Below, one piece after another: positions 25,472 to 34,313 of a stretch of 64,000 nt of DNA. The notes under the pieces were generated by a model that worked only from the letters and a program-made list of their open reading frames with translations, ran no database searches and had not been told where the DNA came from. The translations under genes were made by a program, and so were the position numbers. The stretch covers positions 310,001 through 374,000 of the forward strand of contig NZ_FNHV01000006.1 of assembly GCF_900103585.1 (NCBI RefSeq). Direction: 5' to 3'. Positions within the stretch are counted from its first letter, which is position 1. Each line of letters opens with the position of its first letter. The stretch is from Streptomyces sp. cf386. GTDB taxonomy: Bacteria; Actinomycetota; Actinomycetes; Streptomycetales; Streptomycetaceae.

Positions 25472-26680
25472 ATGCCATCTACTTTTCCGCGACAGCCGAA
25501 GGCCGTCTGGGCGACGGCAGGTGCATCCGTCGTCGCCTTCATGGGCATCGGACTCGTCGACCCGATCCTGCCGTCCATCGCGAGCGGCCTGAACGCCACA
25601 CCCGGCCAGGTCTCCCTGCTCTTCACCTCGTACTTCCTGATCACCGCGGTGGCGATGCTGGTCACCGGCTTCGTGTCCAGCCGGATCGGCGGCCGCAGGA
25701 CCCTGCTGCTCGGCCTCGCCCTCGTGGTCGTCTTCGCCGGGCTCGCGGGCACGTCCGGATCAGTCGGCGAACTGGTCGGCTTCCGGGCGGGCTGGGGGCT
25801 CGGCAACGCGCTCTTCGTCTCCACCGCCCTCGCCGTCATCGTCGGCGCGGCGGCCGGCGGCAGCGCCTCGGCGATCCTGCTGTACGAGTCCGCCCTCGGA
25901 CTCGGCATGGCGTGCGGGCCGCTGCTGGGCGCGCTGCTCGGGGACGCCAGCTGGCGCTACCCGTTCTTCGGTACGGCCTTCCTGATGGCCGTCGGCTTCC
26001 TGTGCATCGCGGTGTTCCTGAAGGAGCAGCCGAAGCCCGCCCGCAAGACCTCGCTGCTGGACCCGATCAAGGCACTCGGCCACGGCGGCCTGGCGTCCGC
26101 GGCGGTCTCGGCGTTCTTCTACAACTACACGTTCTTCACCGTGCTGGCCTTCACACCGTTCGTGCTGAACATGAGCCCGTACCGGTCGGGCGCGGTGTTC
26201 TTCGCCTGGGGTGTGCTGCTCGCCGTGTTCTCGGTGATCGTGGCGCCGCGCATGCAGCGGCGGTTCGGATCGCTGACGGTGCTCGGCGGCTCGCTGGTGC
26301 TGCTCGCCGTGGACGTGCTGGTCCTCGGCTACGGCGACCACACCACCGCCGTGGTCTGCACGATCCTGTCCGGCGCGTTCATCGGCGTGAACAACACCGT
26401 CTACACGGAGCTGGCCCTCGGCGTCTCGGACGCCCCGCGCCCCGTGGCGAGCGCGGGCTACAACTTCGTGCGCTGGTTCGCGGCGGCGGCCGCGCCCTTC
26501 TTCGCCCCGAGGATCGAGGAGTGGACCGACAGCCTCCGTATCCCGTTCGTGGTGGCGGCGGTCACGGCCGTGGCGGGCGCGCTCGTGGTGGTCGTACGGC
26601 GGAAGTCCCTCCTGCACGAAGCCGAGGAACCGGAGACAAAGCACGCGACCGAGGACAGCGTCACCGTGTTCGCCAACTGA
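25472..26680 (+). CDS. MFS exporter (drug/siderophore exporter type)
   Basis: A 402-aa major facilitator with twelve hydrophobic segments. The first membrane helix ends FMGIGLVDPILPSIASGL and the loop-2/3 region carries GFVSSRIGGRRTLLLG (motif A). This resembles the DHA1/ACDE exporters, which include the bacillibactin exporter YmfD. Substrate is unassigned. The ATG at 25472 is preferred over GTG 25466 on promoter spacing. The gene is probably leaderless and apparently monocistronic. Confidence 0.85.
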   Translation: MPSTFPRQPKAVWATAGASVVAFMGIGLVDPILPSIASGLNATPGQVSLLFTSYFLITAVAMLVTGFVSSRIGGRRTLLLGLALVVVFAGLAGTSGSVGELVGFRAGWGLGNALFVSTALAVIVGAAAGGSASAILLYESALGLGMACGPLLGALLGDASWRYPFFGTAFLMAVGFLCIAVFLKEQPKPARKTSLLDPIKALGHGGLASAAVSAFFYNYTFFTVLAFTPFVLNMSPYRSGAVFFAWGVLLAVFSVIVAPRMQRRFGSLTVLGGSLVLLAVDVLVLGYGDHTTAVVCTILSGAFIGVNNTVYTELALGVSDAPRPVASAGYNFVRWFAAAAAPFFAPRIEEWTDSLRIPFVVAAVTAVAGALVVVVRRKSLLHEAEEPETKHATEDSVTVFAN

Positions 26681-26721
26681 TGCATTTCAGCCACTGGTTG
26701 GTGAGGTTCCTCACGCGTCGC

Positions 26722-27306
26722 TCACTCCAGCGGGACGGACGTGCGGGCGGGATCCCTGAGGTCCGTCCCGTTCGTCAGCCAGCGCTCCTGGAGGGCCTGG
26801 GCGCCGTGCACGCGCTTCCAGGCGGCCTCGTTCGGGGTCATGGGGAGCAGCGGCAGGAAGTGCACGGGGTCGGCGGGCTCGTCGAGTTCCAGGTCCTCGA
26901 CCAGGCCGCCCGGCTCGGCGACCAGGACCGAGGTGAACGGGGCGCCGGGCCACAGCGGATCACCGACGTCCAGGGAGGCACCCGGGGCCACGATCACGCC
27001 CTCCACCTGCGGGGACGCGGCGAGCACGGCGAGCGGGCGAAGCACCTTGTCGGTGTCGGCGAGGCCCGAGCGGACCGAGAGGATCAGCTCGGCGCGGGCG
27101 CCCTTGACCGGGTCGGCGACCATCGCGGTGGGGTCGTTCATGGGCTGCGCGGACATGCCGAGCGTGGCGTAGCGAACGACGTCGCCCTCCTGGAAACGGA
27201 GCACCTCGATGCGGTCCGTTCCGAGGAAGGTGACCGCCGCGCGCGCGTCCGGCTCGCCCAGCGCGGAGCGCAACCGGGCCTCGACCAGAGGAAGAACATC
27301 AGCCAT
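26722..27306 (-). CDS. suppressor-of-fused (SUFU) domain protein
   Basis: A 194-aa single-domain protein. It has DRIEVLRF, YATLGMSAQPM, ELILSV, PGASLDVGDPLWPGAPFTSVLVAEP and a late HFLPLLPMTPNEAAWKR segment, matching bacterial SUFU-domain proteins. Their role in bacteria is unclear; many are immunity-like or housekeeping orphans. No toxin gene is adjacent, so an immunity role is not supported. It is convergent with the MFS gene 41 bp away. Confidence 0.75.
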   Translation of the reverse strand: MADVLPLVEARLRSALGEPDARAAVTFLGTDRIEVLRFQEGDVVRYATLGMSAQPMNDPTAMVADPVKGARAELILSVRSGLADTDKVLRPLAVLAASPQVEGVIVAPGASLDVGDPLWPGAPFTSVLVAEPGGLVEDLELDEPADPVHFLPLLPMTPNEAAWKRVHGAQALQERWLTNGTDLRDPARTSVPLE

Positions 27307-27436
27307 GCGGCGAGCATAGGACTCGTCAGTACCGGGCAAAGCAGCGCCTTGACACTTCAGTCGGCTGATACTCTTGCCCGGTGTTCGGGACAGCATGCAG
27401 AAGCGTTGCGATCGAGTCCCAACGCTGAGTTCGACT

Positions 27437-27498
27437 CCCCTACGGGGAACCCCGAACGGGGTATGGAACGTCCCTCACGAGGGACCGGCCGGAGGAGG
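27437..27498 (+). promoter_or_regulatory. three-hairpin leader with strong ribosome site
   Basis: Three successive small hairpins: CCCC/GGGG (27437-27447), CCCCG/CGGGG (27450-27461) and GTCCCT/AGGGAC (27470-27485). They are followed by GGAGGAGG (27491-27498) before a 15-codon ORF. The magnesium transporter gene starts 316 bp further on. A TTGACA box at about 27350 could drive transcription, although no good -10 at 17 bp spacing is obvious. Confidence 0.45.
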
Positions 27499-27508
27499 TG
27501 GGGCTGTC

Positions 27509-27556
27509 ATGGATCGAAGTCGACCTGGTAGTACCACTCGCTCTTCCCGCCGCTGA
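27509..27556 (+). CDS. possible 15-aa Arg-rich leader peptide before corA
   Basis: ATG preceded by GGAGGAGGTGGGG starts a 15-codon frame, MDRSRPGSTTRSSRR, then TGA. The remaining 257 bp to corA contain no other gene that I can support. Magnesium transporter genes in enterobacteria are controlled through short leader peptides; analogy here is speculative, though the ribosome site is among the strongest in the window. Confidence 0.4.
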   Translation: MDRSRPGSTTRSSRR

Positions 27557-27813
27557 TGTAGCTGATTCGGCTGTTCCGCCTCCGGCTGACCGCCGCCTTT
27601 CACGCTCGCGTCCTCACACGGAAGAGCACTTCGTTTCGCTTTGCCTGATCGGTCTGATCTGAATCAGCAACGAAGCCCATCACCGCGACGGTGCGGTGCT
27701 CCCCGCTTTGTGGACGTGCCAAACATCCTGAGGTCAGGACGTCCCCATTCCGGGCAGTTCCAACCGTCCAGTGGTTCTCCACGCTTCGTTGCCCGTCGCG
27801 AAGGAGCCTGCTC

Positions 27814-28929
27814 ATGTCGATGATCCGCGACCTGCGTGCCGTGGTCCGCCCGTCCCGCGTCTCACTGCGCAAGGACAACGGCAGTTACGACACCACCCGC
27901 GACCCCGGGACGCCCTCGGCCGTCGTCGACTGCGCCGTCTACCGGCACGGCGCCCGGGTCGAGACCCCGAAGCCCCTGACCCCGCACGAGGCGATGCGCC
28001 GGGTGCGCCGGGACGGCGGCTTCGTCTGGATCGGCCTGCACGAGCCGACCGAGGCGGAATTCGCCGGTATCGCGAGCGAGTTCGGGCTGCACCCGCTGGC
28101 CGTCGAGGACGCGGTGCAGGCCCACCAGCGCCCGAAGCTGGAGCGCTACGACGACTCGCTCTTCACCGTCTTCAAGACCATCCACTACGTCGAGCACGAC
28201 GAACTCACCGCCAACAGCGAGATCGTCGAGACCGGCGAGGTCATGTGCTTCACCGGGCGGGACTTCTTCATCACCGTCCGGCACGGCGGGCAGGGCTCGC
28301 TGCGGGCGCTGCGCCACCGCCTCCAGGACGACCCCGAGCTGCTCGCCAAGGGCCCCTCGGCCGTGCTGCACGCCATCGCCGACCATGTCGTCGACGGGTA
28401 CATCGCGGTCGCCGACGCGGTGCAGGACGACATCGACGAGGTGGAGACGGAGGTCTTCTCGCCGGGGCGCAAGGGCTCGCCGCGCGGTACGGACGCGGGG
28501 CGGATCTACCAACTCAAGCGCGAGGTGCTGGAGTTCAAGCGGGCGGTGGCACCGCTGATGCGCCCCATGCAGCTGCTGAGCGAGCGGCCGATGCGGCTGG
28601 TCGACCCGGACATCCAGAAGTACTTCCGGGACGTCGCCGACCACCTGGCCCGCGTACAGGAGCAGGTCATCGGCTTCGACGAGCTGCTGAACTCGATCCT
28701 CCAGGCCAACCTGGCGCAGGCGTCCGTCGCGCAGAACGAGGACATGCGGAAGATCACCTCGTGGGCCGCGATCATCGCCGTACCGACGATGGTGTGCGGT
28801 GTGTACGGGATGAACTTCGACTACATGCCGGAACTGCGCTGGAAGTTCGGGTACCCGGTGGTGCTCGGGATCACGGCGCTGCTCTGCTTCGGCATCCACC
28901 GCACGTTGAAGCGGAACGGATGGCTCTGA
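27814..28929 (+). CDS. corA: CorA-family magnesium/cobalt transporter
   Basis: A 371-aa CorA-type channel. The cytosolic N-domain holds GGFVWIGLHEPTEAEF and LAVEDAVQAHQRPKLERYDD. A long stalk helix precedes two C-terminal membrane helices, and the signature YGMNF at residue ~333 gives the GMN selectivity motif. It forms a pentameric Mg2+ uptake channel in the cell membrane. The ATG at 27814 has GAAGGAG seven bases upstream. Confidence 0.93.
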   Translation: MSMIRDLRAVVRPSRVSLRKDNGSYDTTRDPGTPSAVVDCAVYRHGARVETPKPLTPHEAMRRVRRDGGFVWIGLHEPTEAEFAGIASEFGLHPLAVEDAVQAHQRPKLERYDDSLFTVFKTIHYVEHDELTANSEIVETGEVMCFTGRDFFITVRHGGQGSLRALRHRLQDDPELLAKGPSAVLHAIADHVVDGYIAVADAVQDDIDEVETEVFSPGRKGSPRGTDAGRIYQLKREVLEFKRAVAPLMRPMQLLSERPMRLVDPDIQKYFRDVADHLARVQEQVIGFDELLNSILQANLAQASVAQNEDMRKITSWAAIIAVPTMVCGVYGMNFDYMPELRWKFGYPVVLGITALLCFGIHRTLKRNGWL

Positions 28930-28961
28930 CCGGCCCTGACACGGCTGGATAGGCTTGGGCC

Positions 28962-29474
28962 ATGACAAGCGAGCTGCTCGACCAGGCCCTCGTCGAGGAG
29001 GCCACCAAGAAGTCCGGCCTCATCTGGGTCAAGGGGCCTGGTCACCCGGCCCGCGCTCTGTGGCACGTGTGGCACGAGGGTGCGGCGTGTGTCGTGGGCG
29101 ACGGTCCGGGCGAGCAGCCGCTGCCGGGGCTGGTCGACGGGGCCGAGGCCGAGGTGACGGTCCGCAGCAAGGACAAGGGCGGCCGGCTGGTCTCCTGGTC
29201 CGCGAAGGTCGTCGAGCTGACGTCCGGTACCGAGCGGTGGGACACGACGGTCGGCGAGCTCAAGGGCAAGCGCCTGAACGCCCACGACGGCGAGGCGATG
29301 CCCGAGCGCTGGGCCCGCGAGTGCCGGGTGATCCGCCTGGAGCCGACGGGCACTACGGCGCCCCTGCCCGACGGCAACCTAGCCGAGGCCCCGTTGCCGA
29401 CGTCGGCGACGACCCGGCAGCCGATTCCTGCAGGGCTGCCGAAGCTGCTGATGAAGCGGCGCAAGCGGAAGTAG
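28962..29474 (+). CDS. conserved hypothetical protein
   Basis: A 170-aa protein. The body (GLIWVKGPGHPARALWHVWHEGAACVV...) looks like a small beta-barrel, perhaps of the FMN-binding split-barrel type, and the C-terminus is strongly basic (PKLLMKRRKRK). No catalytic motif is evident. It starts 32 bp after corA and is probably co-transcribed with it. I cannot assign a function. Confidence 0.7.
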   Translation: MTSELLDQALVEEATKKSGLIWVKGPGHPARALWHVWHEGAACVVGDGPGEQPLPGLVDGAEAEVTVRSKDKGGRLVSWSAKVVELTSGTERWDTTVGELKGKRLNAHDGEAMPERWARECRVIRLEPTGTTAPLPDGNLAEAPLPTSATTRQPIPAGLPKLLMKRRKRK

Positions 29475-29517
29475 CCGAAGAGGCACGAGCGGGCGCAGCC
29501 GACAGCCCGCCCGGCGC

Positions 29518-30270
29518 CTAGGACGTCGGCAGCTGCTTGCCGTAGTCGACCGTCTCGCCCTTGGGCGGCTCCTTCAGGGCGAAGTCCTTACCCCAGGAGG
29601 AGAACGTCAGGGTGCCGGCACCGCCCGCTCGGGCCAGGCGCAGAGGGTACGGGGTGCCCTCCAGGGAGACGTCGAGGGTGCCGCCGGAGCCCTTGTCGCC
29701 GGTGATGCGGATGACGCGGGTGCCCGCCTGCTCATGGTGGCCGTCGGTGGCCAGCGTGCCGTGCAGGGTCAGCAGGCCGTCGAGGAGTACGCCCTTCTCA
29801 GTGAAGCCGCTGAACTTCTTGTACGACGGATCGCCCTGCGGCACCTTCACGAACTTGCCGTCCAGCTTGTCCACGGCCGCGGCGTCGGTCTTGCCGTCGC
29901 CCGTCGCCCCCGCATCGCTCCAGAAGCCGGCGCCGGCCTTCAGATACAGCCGCTCACCGATCCGCAGCAGCTGGAACGTCGCTCCCTGCGAGGTGACCGA
30001 TCCCGTCGCCCCGTCGGCCTTCAGCTGCATGTCGAGCTTGTAGGTGCGCCCACTGGTCACCACGCTGCCCGAAAGGCGCACCGCGTCGGCGGAGTCCGCT
30101 GCCGTACGGGTCTTGCGCTGGATCTCGGCGGCCGGCAGCTTGCCGACCCCGTTGGTGCCCTCGTCGGGGTCCTCACTGCATCCCGTCAGCCCCGTTCCCG
30201 ACACGACCAGGGCGCACACGGCGCTCAACAGCGCGGCCCGGCGCGCACGACCCTGGGGAATCGCAGTCAC
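29518..30270 (-). CDS. LppX/LprG-like lipoprotein
   Basis: A 250-aa secreted lipoprotein: basic n-region, hydrophobic stretch ALLSAVCALVVSG and lipobox LTGC, so the mature protein begins at Cys ~31. The mature domain (VRLSGSVVTSGRTYKLDMQLKADGATGSV...) has the alternating strands of the LppX_LprAFG/LolA-like fold that carries lipids across the envelope in mycobacteria. The ligand is unproven here. It is convergent with the preceding gene. Confidence 0.8.
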   Translation of the reverse strand: MTAIPQGRARRAALLSAVCALVVSGTGLTGCSEDPDEGTNGVGKLPAAEIQRKTRTAADSADAVRLSGSVVTSGRTYKLDMQLKADGATGSVTSQGATFQLLRIGERLYLKAGAGFWSDAGATGDGKTDAAAVDKLDGKFVKVPQGDPSYKKFSGFTEKGVLLDGLLTLHGTLATDGHHEQAGTRVIRITGDKGSGGTLDVSLEGTPYPLRLARAGGAGTLTFSSWGKDFALKEPPKGETVDYGKQLPTS

Positions 30271-30492
30271 AGGTGGGGCTGCCTTTCTGTTGTGGGACCT
30301 CAGCGGCGTACGGCAGCGTACCGGGGCCTCACGGCTCGGGCGGAGCCAGTCCGTCCGTACCGCTCACCAGGGCATATCGGATCCGGACGGGCTAGCCTGA
30401 AGCCCACCCGAGCGGGCAATTCGGATATGCGGCCCAGCCCACGGAACCGCACCAGCACCACGGCACACCCCGCACGCAAAGGAGCCGCAGCG

Positions 30493-31788
30493 ATGGCAGC
30501 CGGCGCCCCCCGGATCTTCGTCTCGCACCTCGCCGGCATCGCCGCCTTCGACCCGAACGGCGACCAGGTGGGCCGCGTCCGCGATCTGGTCGTCATGCTC
30601 CGCGTCGGCCGACGCCCCCCACGGCTGCTCGGCCTCGTCGTCGAACTGTCCACCCGGCGCCGCATCTTCCTGCCCATGACCCGCGTCACGAGCGTCGAGT
30701 CCGGCCAGGTCATCACCACCGGCGTGCTCAACGTCCGCCGCTTCGAGCAGCGCCCCACCGAGCGCCTCGTCTTCGGCGAGCTGCTCGACCGGCGCGTCAC
30801 GCTCGTCGAGAGCGGCGAGGAGGTCACCGTCCTCGATCTGTCGGTGCAGCAGCGACCGGCCCGTCGGGACTGGGAGATCGACAAGGTGTTCGTGCGCAAG
30901 GGCGGCAAGAGCGGCGCCTTCCGGCGGGCCAAGGGGGAGTCGCTGACCGTCGAGTGGTCCGCCGTCACCGGCTTCTCCCTGGAGGAGCAGGGACAGGGCG
31001 CCGAGAGCCTGCTGGCCACCTTCGAGCAGCTGCGCCCCGCCGACCTCGCCAACGTCCTGCACCACCTCTCCCCCAAGCGCCGTGCCGAGGTCGCCGCCGC
31101 CCTCGACGACGACCGCCTCGCCGACGTCCTCGAAGAGCTCCCCGAGGACGACCAGATCGAGATCCTCTTCAAGCTGAAGGAAGAGCGCGCCGCCGACGTC
31201 CTGGAGGCCATGGACCCGGACGACGCGGCCGACCTGCTCGGCGAGCTGCCCACGGAGGAGCAGGAGCGGCTGCTGAGCCTGATGCAGCCCGCCGACGCGG
31301 CCGACATGCGCCGCCTGATGGCGTACGAGGAGCACACGGCCGGCGGACTGATGACCACCGAGCCGATCATCCTGCGCCCCGACGCCACCGTCGCCGACGC
31401 CCTCGCCCGCGTCCGCAACCCCGACCTGTCCCCCGCGCTCGCCGCCCAGGTCTACGTCTGCCGCCCGCCCGACGAGACGCCCACCGGCAAGTACCTGGGC
31501 ACGGTCCACTTCCAGCGCCTGCTGCGCGACCCGCCGTACACCCTGGTCAGCGCGCTGCTCGACGAGGCCCTGGAGGCGCTGGATCCGGACGCCGCGCTGC
31601 CGGTCGTCGCCGGGTTCTTCGCGACGTACGACATGGTCGCGGCGCCCGTCGTCGACGAGTCCGGTTCGCTGCTGGGCGCGGTGACCGTGGACGACGTACT
31701 GGACCACATGCTGCCCGACGACTGGCGGGAGACGGAGTTCCACCTGGACGAGGACACGGGCGAGGAGGTGACCGCCCATGGCTCATGA
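30493..31788 (+). CDS. PRC-barrel, MgtE N-domain and CBS-domain protein lacking a channel
   Basis: A 431-aa soluble protein. Residues ~1-160 form two PRC-barrel-like repeats, ~180-280 are the helical MgtE_N repeat region (LRPADLANVLHHLSPKRRAEVAAALDDDRLADVLEELPEDDQ), and ~280-410 form a CBS pair beginning TAGGLMTTEPIILRPDATVADAL. MgtE channels continue with five membrane helices, which are absent. It may sense Mg2+ for a partner. GGAG lies eight bases before the ATG. It overlaps the DUF1003 gene by 11 bp. Confidence 0.88.
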   Translation: MAAGAPRIFVSHLAGIAAFDPNGDQVGRVRDLVVMLRVGRRPPRLLGLVVELSTRRRIFLPMTRVTSVESGQVITTGVLNVRRFEQRPTERLVFGELLDRRVTLVESGEEVTVLDLSVQQRPARRDWEIDKVFVRKGGKSGAFRRAKGESLTVEWSAVTGFSLEEQGQGAESLLATFEQLRPADLANVLHHLSPKRRAEVAAALDDDRLADVLEELPEDDQIEILFKLKEERAADVLEAMDPDDAADLLGELPTEEQERLLSLMQPADAADMRRLMAYEEHTAGGLMTTEPIILRPDATVADALARVRNPDLSPALAAQVYVCRPPDETPTGKYLGTVHFQRLLRDPPYTLVSALLDEALEALDPDAALPVVAGFFATYDMVAAPVVDESGSLLGAVTVDDVLDHMLPDDWRETEFHLDEDTGEEVTAHGS

Positions 31789-32374
31789 ACGCGAGGGCAC
31801 GCGCGAGCGCATGCCGGCGGGCGCCACCGCGACCAACCGGGCGCCCCGCACGCGCCTCGACCAACCCCGCCCGCCGCGCCGCCGGATCCTGCCGGAGTGG
31901 GATCCGGAGGCCTTCGGACGGCTCTCGGAGCGCGTCGCCCGCTTCATCGGCACCGGACGGTTCCTCGTCTGGATGACGGTCGTGATCATCCTGTGGGTGC
32001 TGTGGAACATCGCGGCGCCCAGCGATCTGCGGTTCGACGAGTACCCGTTCATCTTCCTGACCCTGGCCCTGTCCCTGCAGGCCTCCTACGCGGCCCCGCT
32101 GATCCTGCTCGCGCAGAACCGGCAGGACGACCGGGACCGGGTCAACCTCGAACAGGACCGCAAGCAGAACGAACGGTCGATCGCCGACACCGAGTACCTG
32201 ACCCGCGAGATCGCCGCGCTGCGCATCGGCCTCGGCGAGGTCGCCACACGTGACTGGATGCGCTCGGAGCTGCAGGATCTGACGAAGGAGCTGGAGGAGC
32301 GGCACAACGGCCACCGCGAGCCCGGGGTATTCCCGGCAGATCGGTCGCGCGGACGTGACGTAGACGACCGCTGA
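31778..32374 (+). CDS. DUF1003 membrane protein
   Basis: A 198-aa protein with two close membrane helices (FLVWMTVVIILWVLWNIAA and YPFIFLTLALSLQASYAAPLILL), then a charged helical tail (NRQDDRDRVNLEQDRKQNERSIADTEYLTREIAALR) typical of DUF1003. It overlaps the MgtE_N/CBS gene by 11 bp, so the two products are likely partners. Channel or scaffold roles are speculative. Confidence 0.88.
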   Translation: MAHEREGTRERMPAGATATNRAPRTRLDQPRPPRRRILPEWDPEAFGRLSERVARFIGTGRFLVWMTVVIILWVLWNIAAPSDLRFDEYPFIFLTLALSLQASYAAPLILLAQNRQDDRDRVNLEQDRKQNERSIADTEYLTREIAALRIGLGEVATRDWMRSELQDLTKELEERHNGHREPGVFPADRSRGRDVDDR

Positions 32375-32417
32375 CGGGCTTTCCGGCGGATGGCTACCGC
32401 GCCGTACCATCGTCCTT

Positions 32418-33551
32418 ATGGCTACGGAAGACGCGGTGCGCGAAGCACTGGCGACGGTGAACGACCCGGAGATCAACCGACCCATCACGGAGCTCGGGAT
32501 GGTCAAGTCGGTGGAGATCGGCGCGGACGGAGCGGTCGCGGTCACCGTGTACCTGACGGTCTCCGGCTGCCCGATGCGCGAGACGATCACGCAGCGCGTG
32601 ACGGACGCGGTCTCCGGGGTCGACGGCGTCACCCGCGTCGACGTCACGCTCGACGTCATGAGCGACGAGCAGCGCAAAGAGCTGGCGAACGCCCTGCGCG
32701 GCGGCACCGCCGAGCGCGAGGTCCCCTTCGCCAAGCCCGGCTCGCTCACCCGCGTGTACGCGGTCGCCTCCGGCAAGGGCGGTGTCGGCAAGTCCTCGGT
32801 GACGGTCAACCTGGCCGCCGCGATGGCCGCCGACGGCCTCAAGGTGGGCGTCGTCGACGCCGACATCTACGGCCACAGCGTGCCGCGCATGCTGGGCGCC
32901 GACGGCCGTCCGACCCAGGTCGAGAACATGATCATGCCGCCGTCCGCGAACGGCGTGAAGGTCATCTCCATCGGCATGTTCACGCCGGGCAACGCCCCGG
33001 TGGTCTGGCGTGGCCCGATGCTCCACCGCGCGCTCCAGCAGTTCCTGGCGGACGTGTACTGGGGCGACCTGGACGTCCTGCTCCTCGACCTCCCGCCGGG
33101 CACCGGCGACATCGCGATCTCCGTCGCCCAGCTGGTCCCGAACGCCGAGATCCTGGTCGTCACGACCCCGCAGCAGGCGGCGGCCGAGGTGGCCGAGCGC
33201 GCGGGCTCCATCGCCGTCCAGACCCACCAGAAGATCGTCGGCGTGGTCGAGAACATGTCCGGCCTGCCCTGCCCGCACTGCGACGAGATGGTCGACGTCT
33301 TCGGCACCGGCGGCGGTCAGACGGTCGCCGACGGCCTCACCCGTACCACCGGCGCGAACGTCCCGGTCCTCGGCAGCATCCCCATCGACGTCCGCCTGCG
33401 CGAGGGCGGCGACGAGGGCAAGCCGGTGGTCCTGACGGACCCGGACTCCCCGGCGGGCTCCGCGCTGCGAGCGATCGCGGGGAAGCTCGGGGGACGCCAG
33501 CGCGGCCTGTCGGGCCTGTCGCTGGGCATCACGCCGCGCAACAAGTTCTGA
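32418..33551 (+). CDS. mrp: Mrp/NBP35-type Fe-S cluster carrier ATPase
   Basis: A 377-aa cytosolic protein. The N-terminal MIP18/DUF59 domain (residues 1-95, containing TVSGCPMRE) is fused to a P-loop ATPase. It has the deviant Walker A GKGGVGKS near residue 121, the switch DLPPGTGDIAI near 220 and the cluster-binding CPHC near 285. It scaffolds and transfers [4Fe-4S] clusters. It starts 43 bp after the DUF1003 gene and ends before a strong terminator. Confidence 0.95.
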   Translation: MATEDAVREALATVNDPEINRPITELGMVKSVEIGADGAVAVTVYLTVSGCPMRETITQRVTDAVSGVDGVTRVDVTLDVMSDEQRKELANALRGGTAEREVPFAKPGSLTRVYAVASGKGGVGKSSVTVNLAAAMAADGLKVGVVDADIYGHSVPRMLGADGRPTQVENMIMPPSANGVKVISIGMFTPGNAPVVWRGPMLHRALQQFLADVYWGDLDVLLLDLPPGTGDIAISVAQLVPNAEILVVTTPQQAAAEVAERAGSIAVQTHQKIVGVVENMSGLPCPHCDEMVDVFGTGGGQTVADGLTRTTGANVPVLGSIPIDVRLREGGDEGKPVVLTDPDSPAGSALRAIAGKLGGRQRGLSGLSLGITPRNKF

Positions 33552-33572
33552 TTCCCGTACGACGTTTTCCTG

Positions 33573-33620
33573 TACGACGATGGGGGCGCCGTCTCACCGG
33601 ACGGCGCCCCCATCGTCGTA
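33573..33620. terminator. perfect 21-bp bidirectional hairpin terminator
   Basis: Arms 33573-33593 and 33600-33620 are exactly complementary with a 6-base loop. It lies between the convergent mrp and 33645-34313 genes and can end both transcripts. Confidence 0.9.
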
Positions 33621-33644
33621 ACTCTGTCCTTGTACGGGCGGGAC

Positions 33645-34313
33645 CTAGGCGTACGCCGCGATGTCCTTGATCATGGCGAAGCCCAAGCCGTACGCGCTCA
33701 TGCCTCTCCCGTACGCCCCCACATGCACGCCCTCCTGAGTCGAGCCGGCCAGTACCCAGCCGAACTCGGACTCGCGGTAGCGGAAGGGCGTCGGTACGCC
33801 GTCCACCGGCAGGGAGAGCGTCGACCAGTCCGGACCGTCCAGGTCGTCGGCAAGGGCCCACGCCGTCTCGGTCTGCTGGTCCAGCCAGTCGTCACGCAGC
33901 GAATGGTCCATCTGGCCGGGCCACGTGAACGACAGCAGCCCCACCCCCGCGAGCCACGCCGCCGACGACACCGATGTCGCCTCCAGCAGCCCCGTACCGT
34001 CGGCGCTCCTGCGGGAAGGATTCGCCGCGACGGTCACCACGACCGCGAACTTCTCCCGGTCCTCCGACGCCTCGTTCCGTACGGAGGGCTCGTCACCGTG
34101 TCCGATCGATCCGTGTTCCACGGCCCCGTCGGCCGCCGTGCCGACCTGCATCAGCCAGCGCGGCCCCGTGAAGGCCTCGTCGAGGCCGTACCACGGGAAG
34201 GGCGCCAGTAGGTAGCCGTCCACCGTGCGCCGGGCGGAGGGGACCTGCTGTCCGCTCTCCGCGGCCGGTGCCTGCGCGACTGCCCGACTCGTCGTCTGAC
34301 TCGTCGTCTCCAT
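33645..34313 (-). CDS. conserved hypothetical protein
   Basis: A 222-aa protein with no signal peptide or membrane helix. A Ser/Ala-rich N-terminus is followed by a globular domain with several Trp residues (FPWYGLDEAF, PRWLMQVG, LRDDWLDQQTETAWAL) and a Gly-rich end (GVHVGAYGRGMSAYGLGFAMI). I do not recognise the family. It lies alone downstream of the tatB locus; the 237-bp gap to tatB shows no further gene. Confidence 0.65.
   Translation of the reverse strand: METTSQTTSRAVAQAPAAESGQQVPSARRTVDGYLLAPFPWYGLDEAFTGPRWLMQVGTAADGAVEHGSIGHGDEPSVRNEASEDREKFAVVVTVAANPSRRSADGTGLLEATSVSSAAWLAGVGLLSFTWPGQMDHSLRDDWLDQQTETAWALADDLDGPDWSTLSLPVDGVPTPFRYRESEFGWVLAGSTQEGVHVGAYGRGMSAYGLGFAMIKDIAAYA

Noticed and set aside
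26722..27306. SUFU protein as a polymorphic-toxin immunity protein
   Set aside because: No toxin, WXG100 or secretion-linked gene is adjacent, so the immunity role some SUFU proteins have is unsupported.
27420..27560. Guanidine-II (mini-ykkC) or M-box riboswitch before corA
   Set aside because: Although ACGR occurs in three loops, the stems do not close the loops with the required pairs, and no M-box core is visible.
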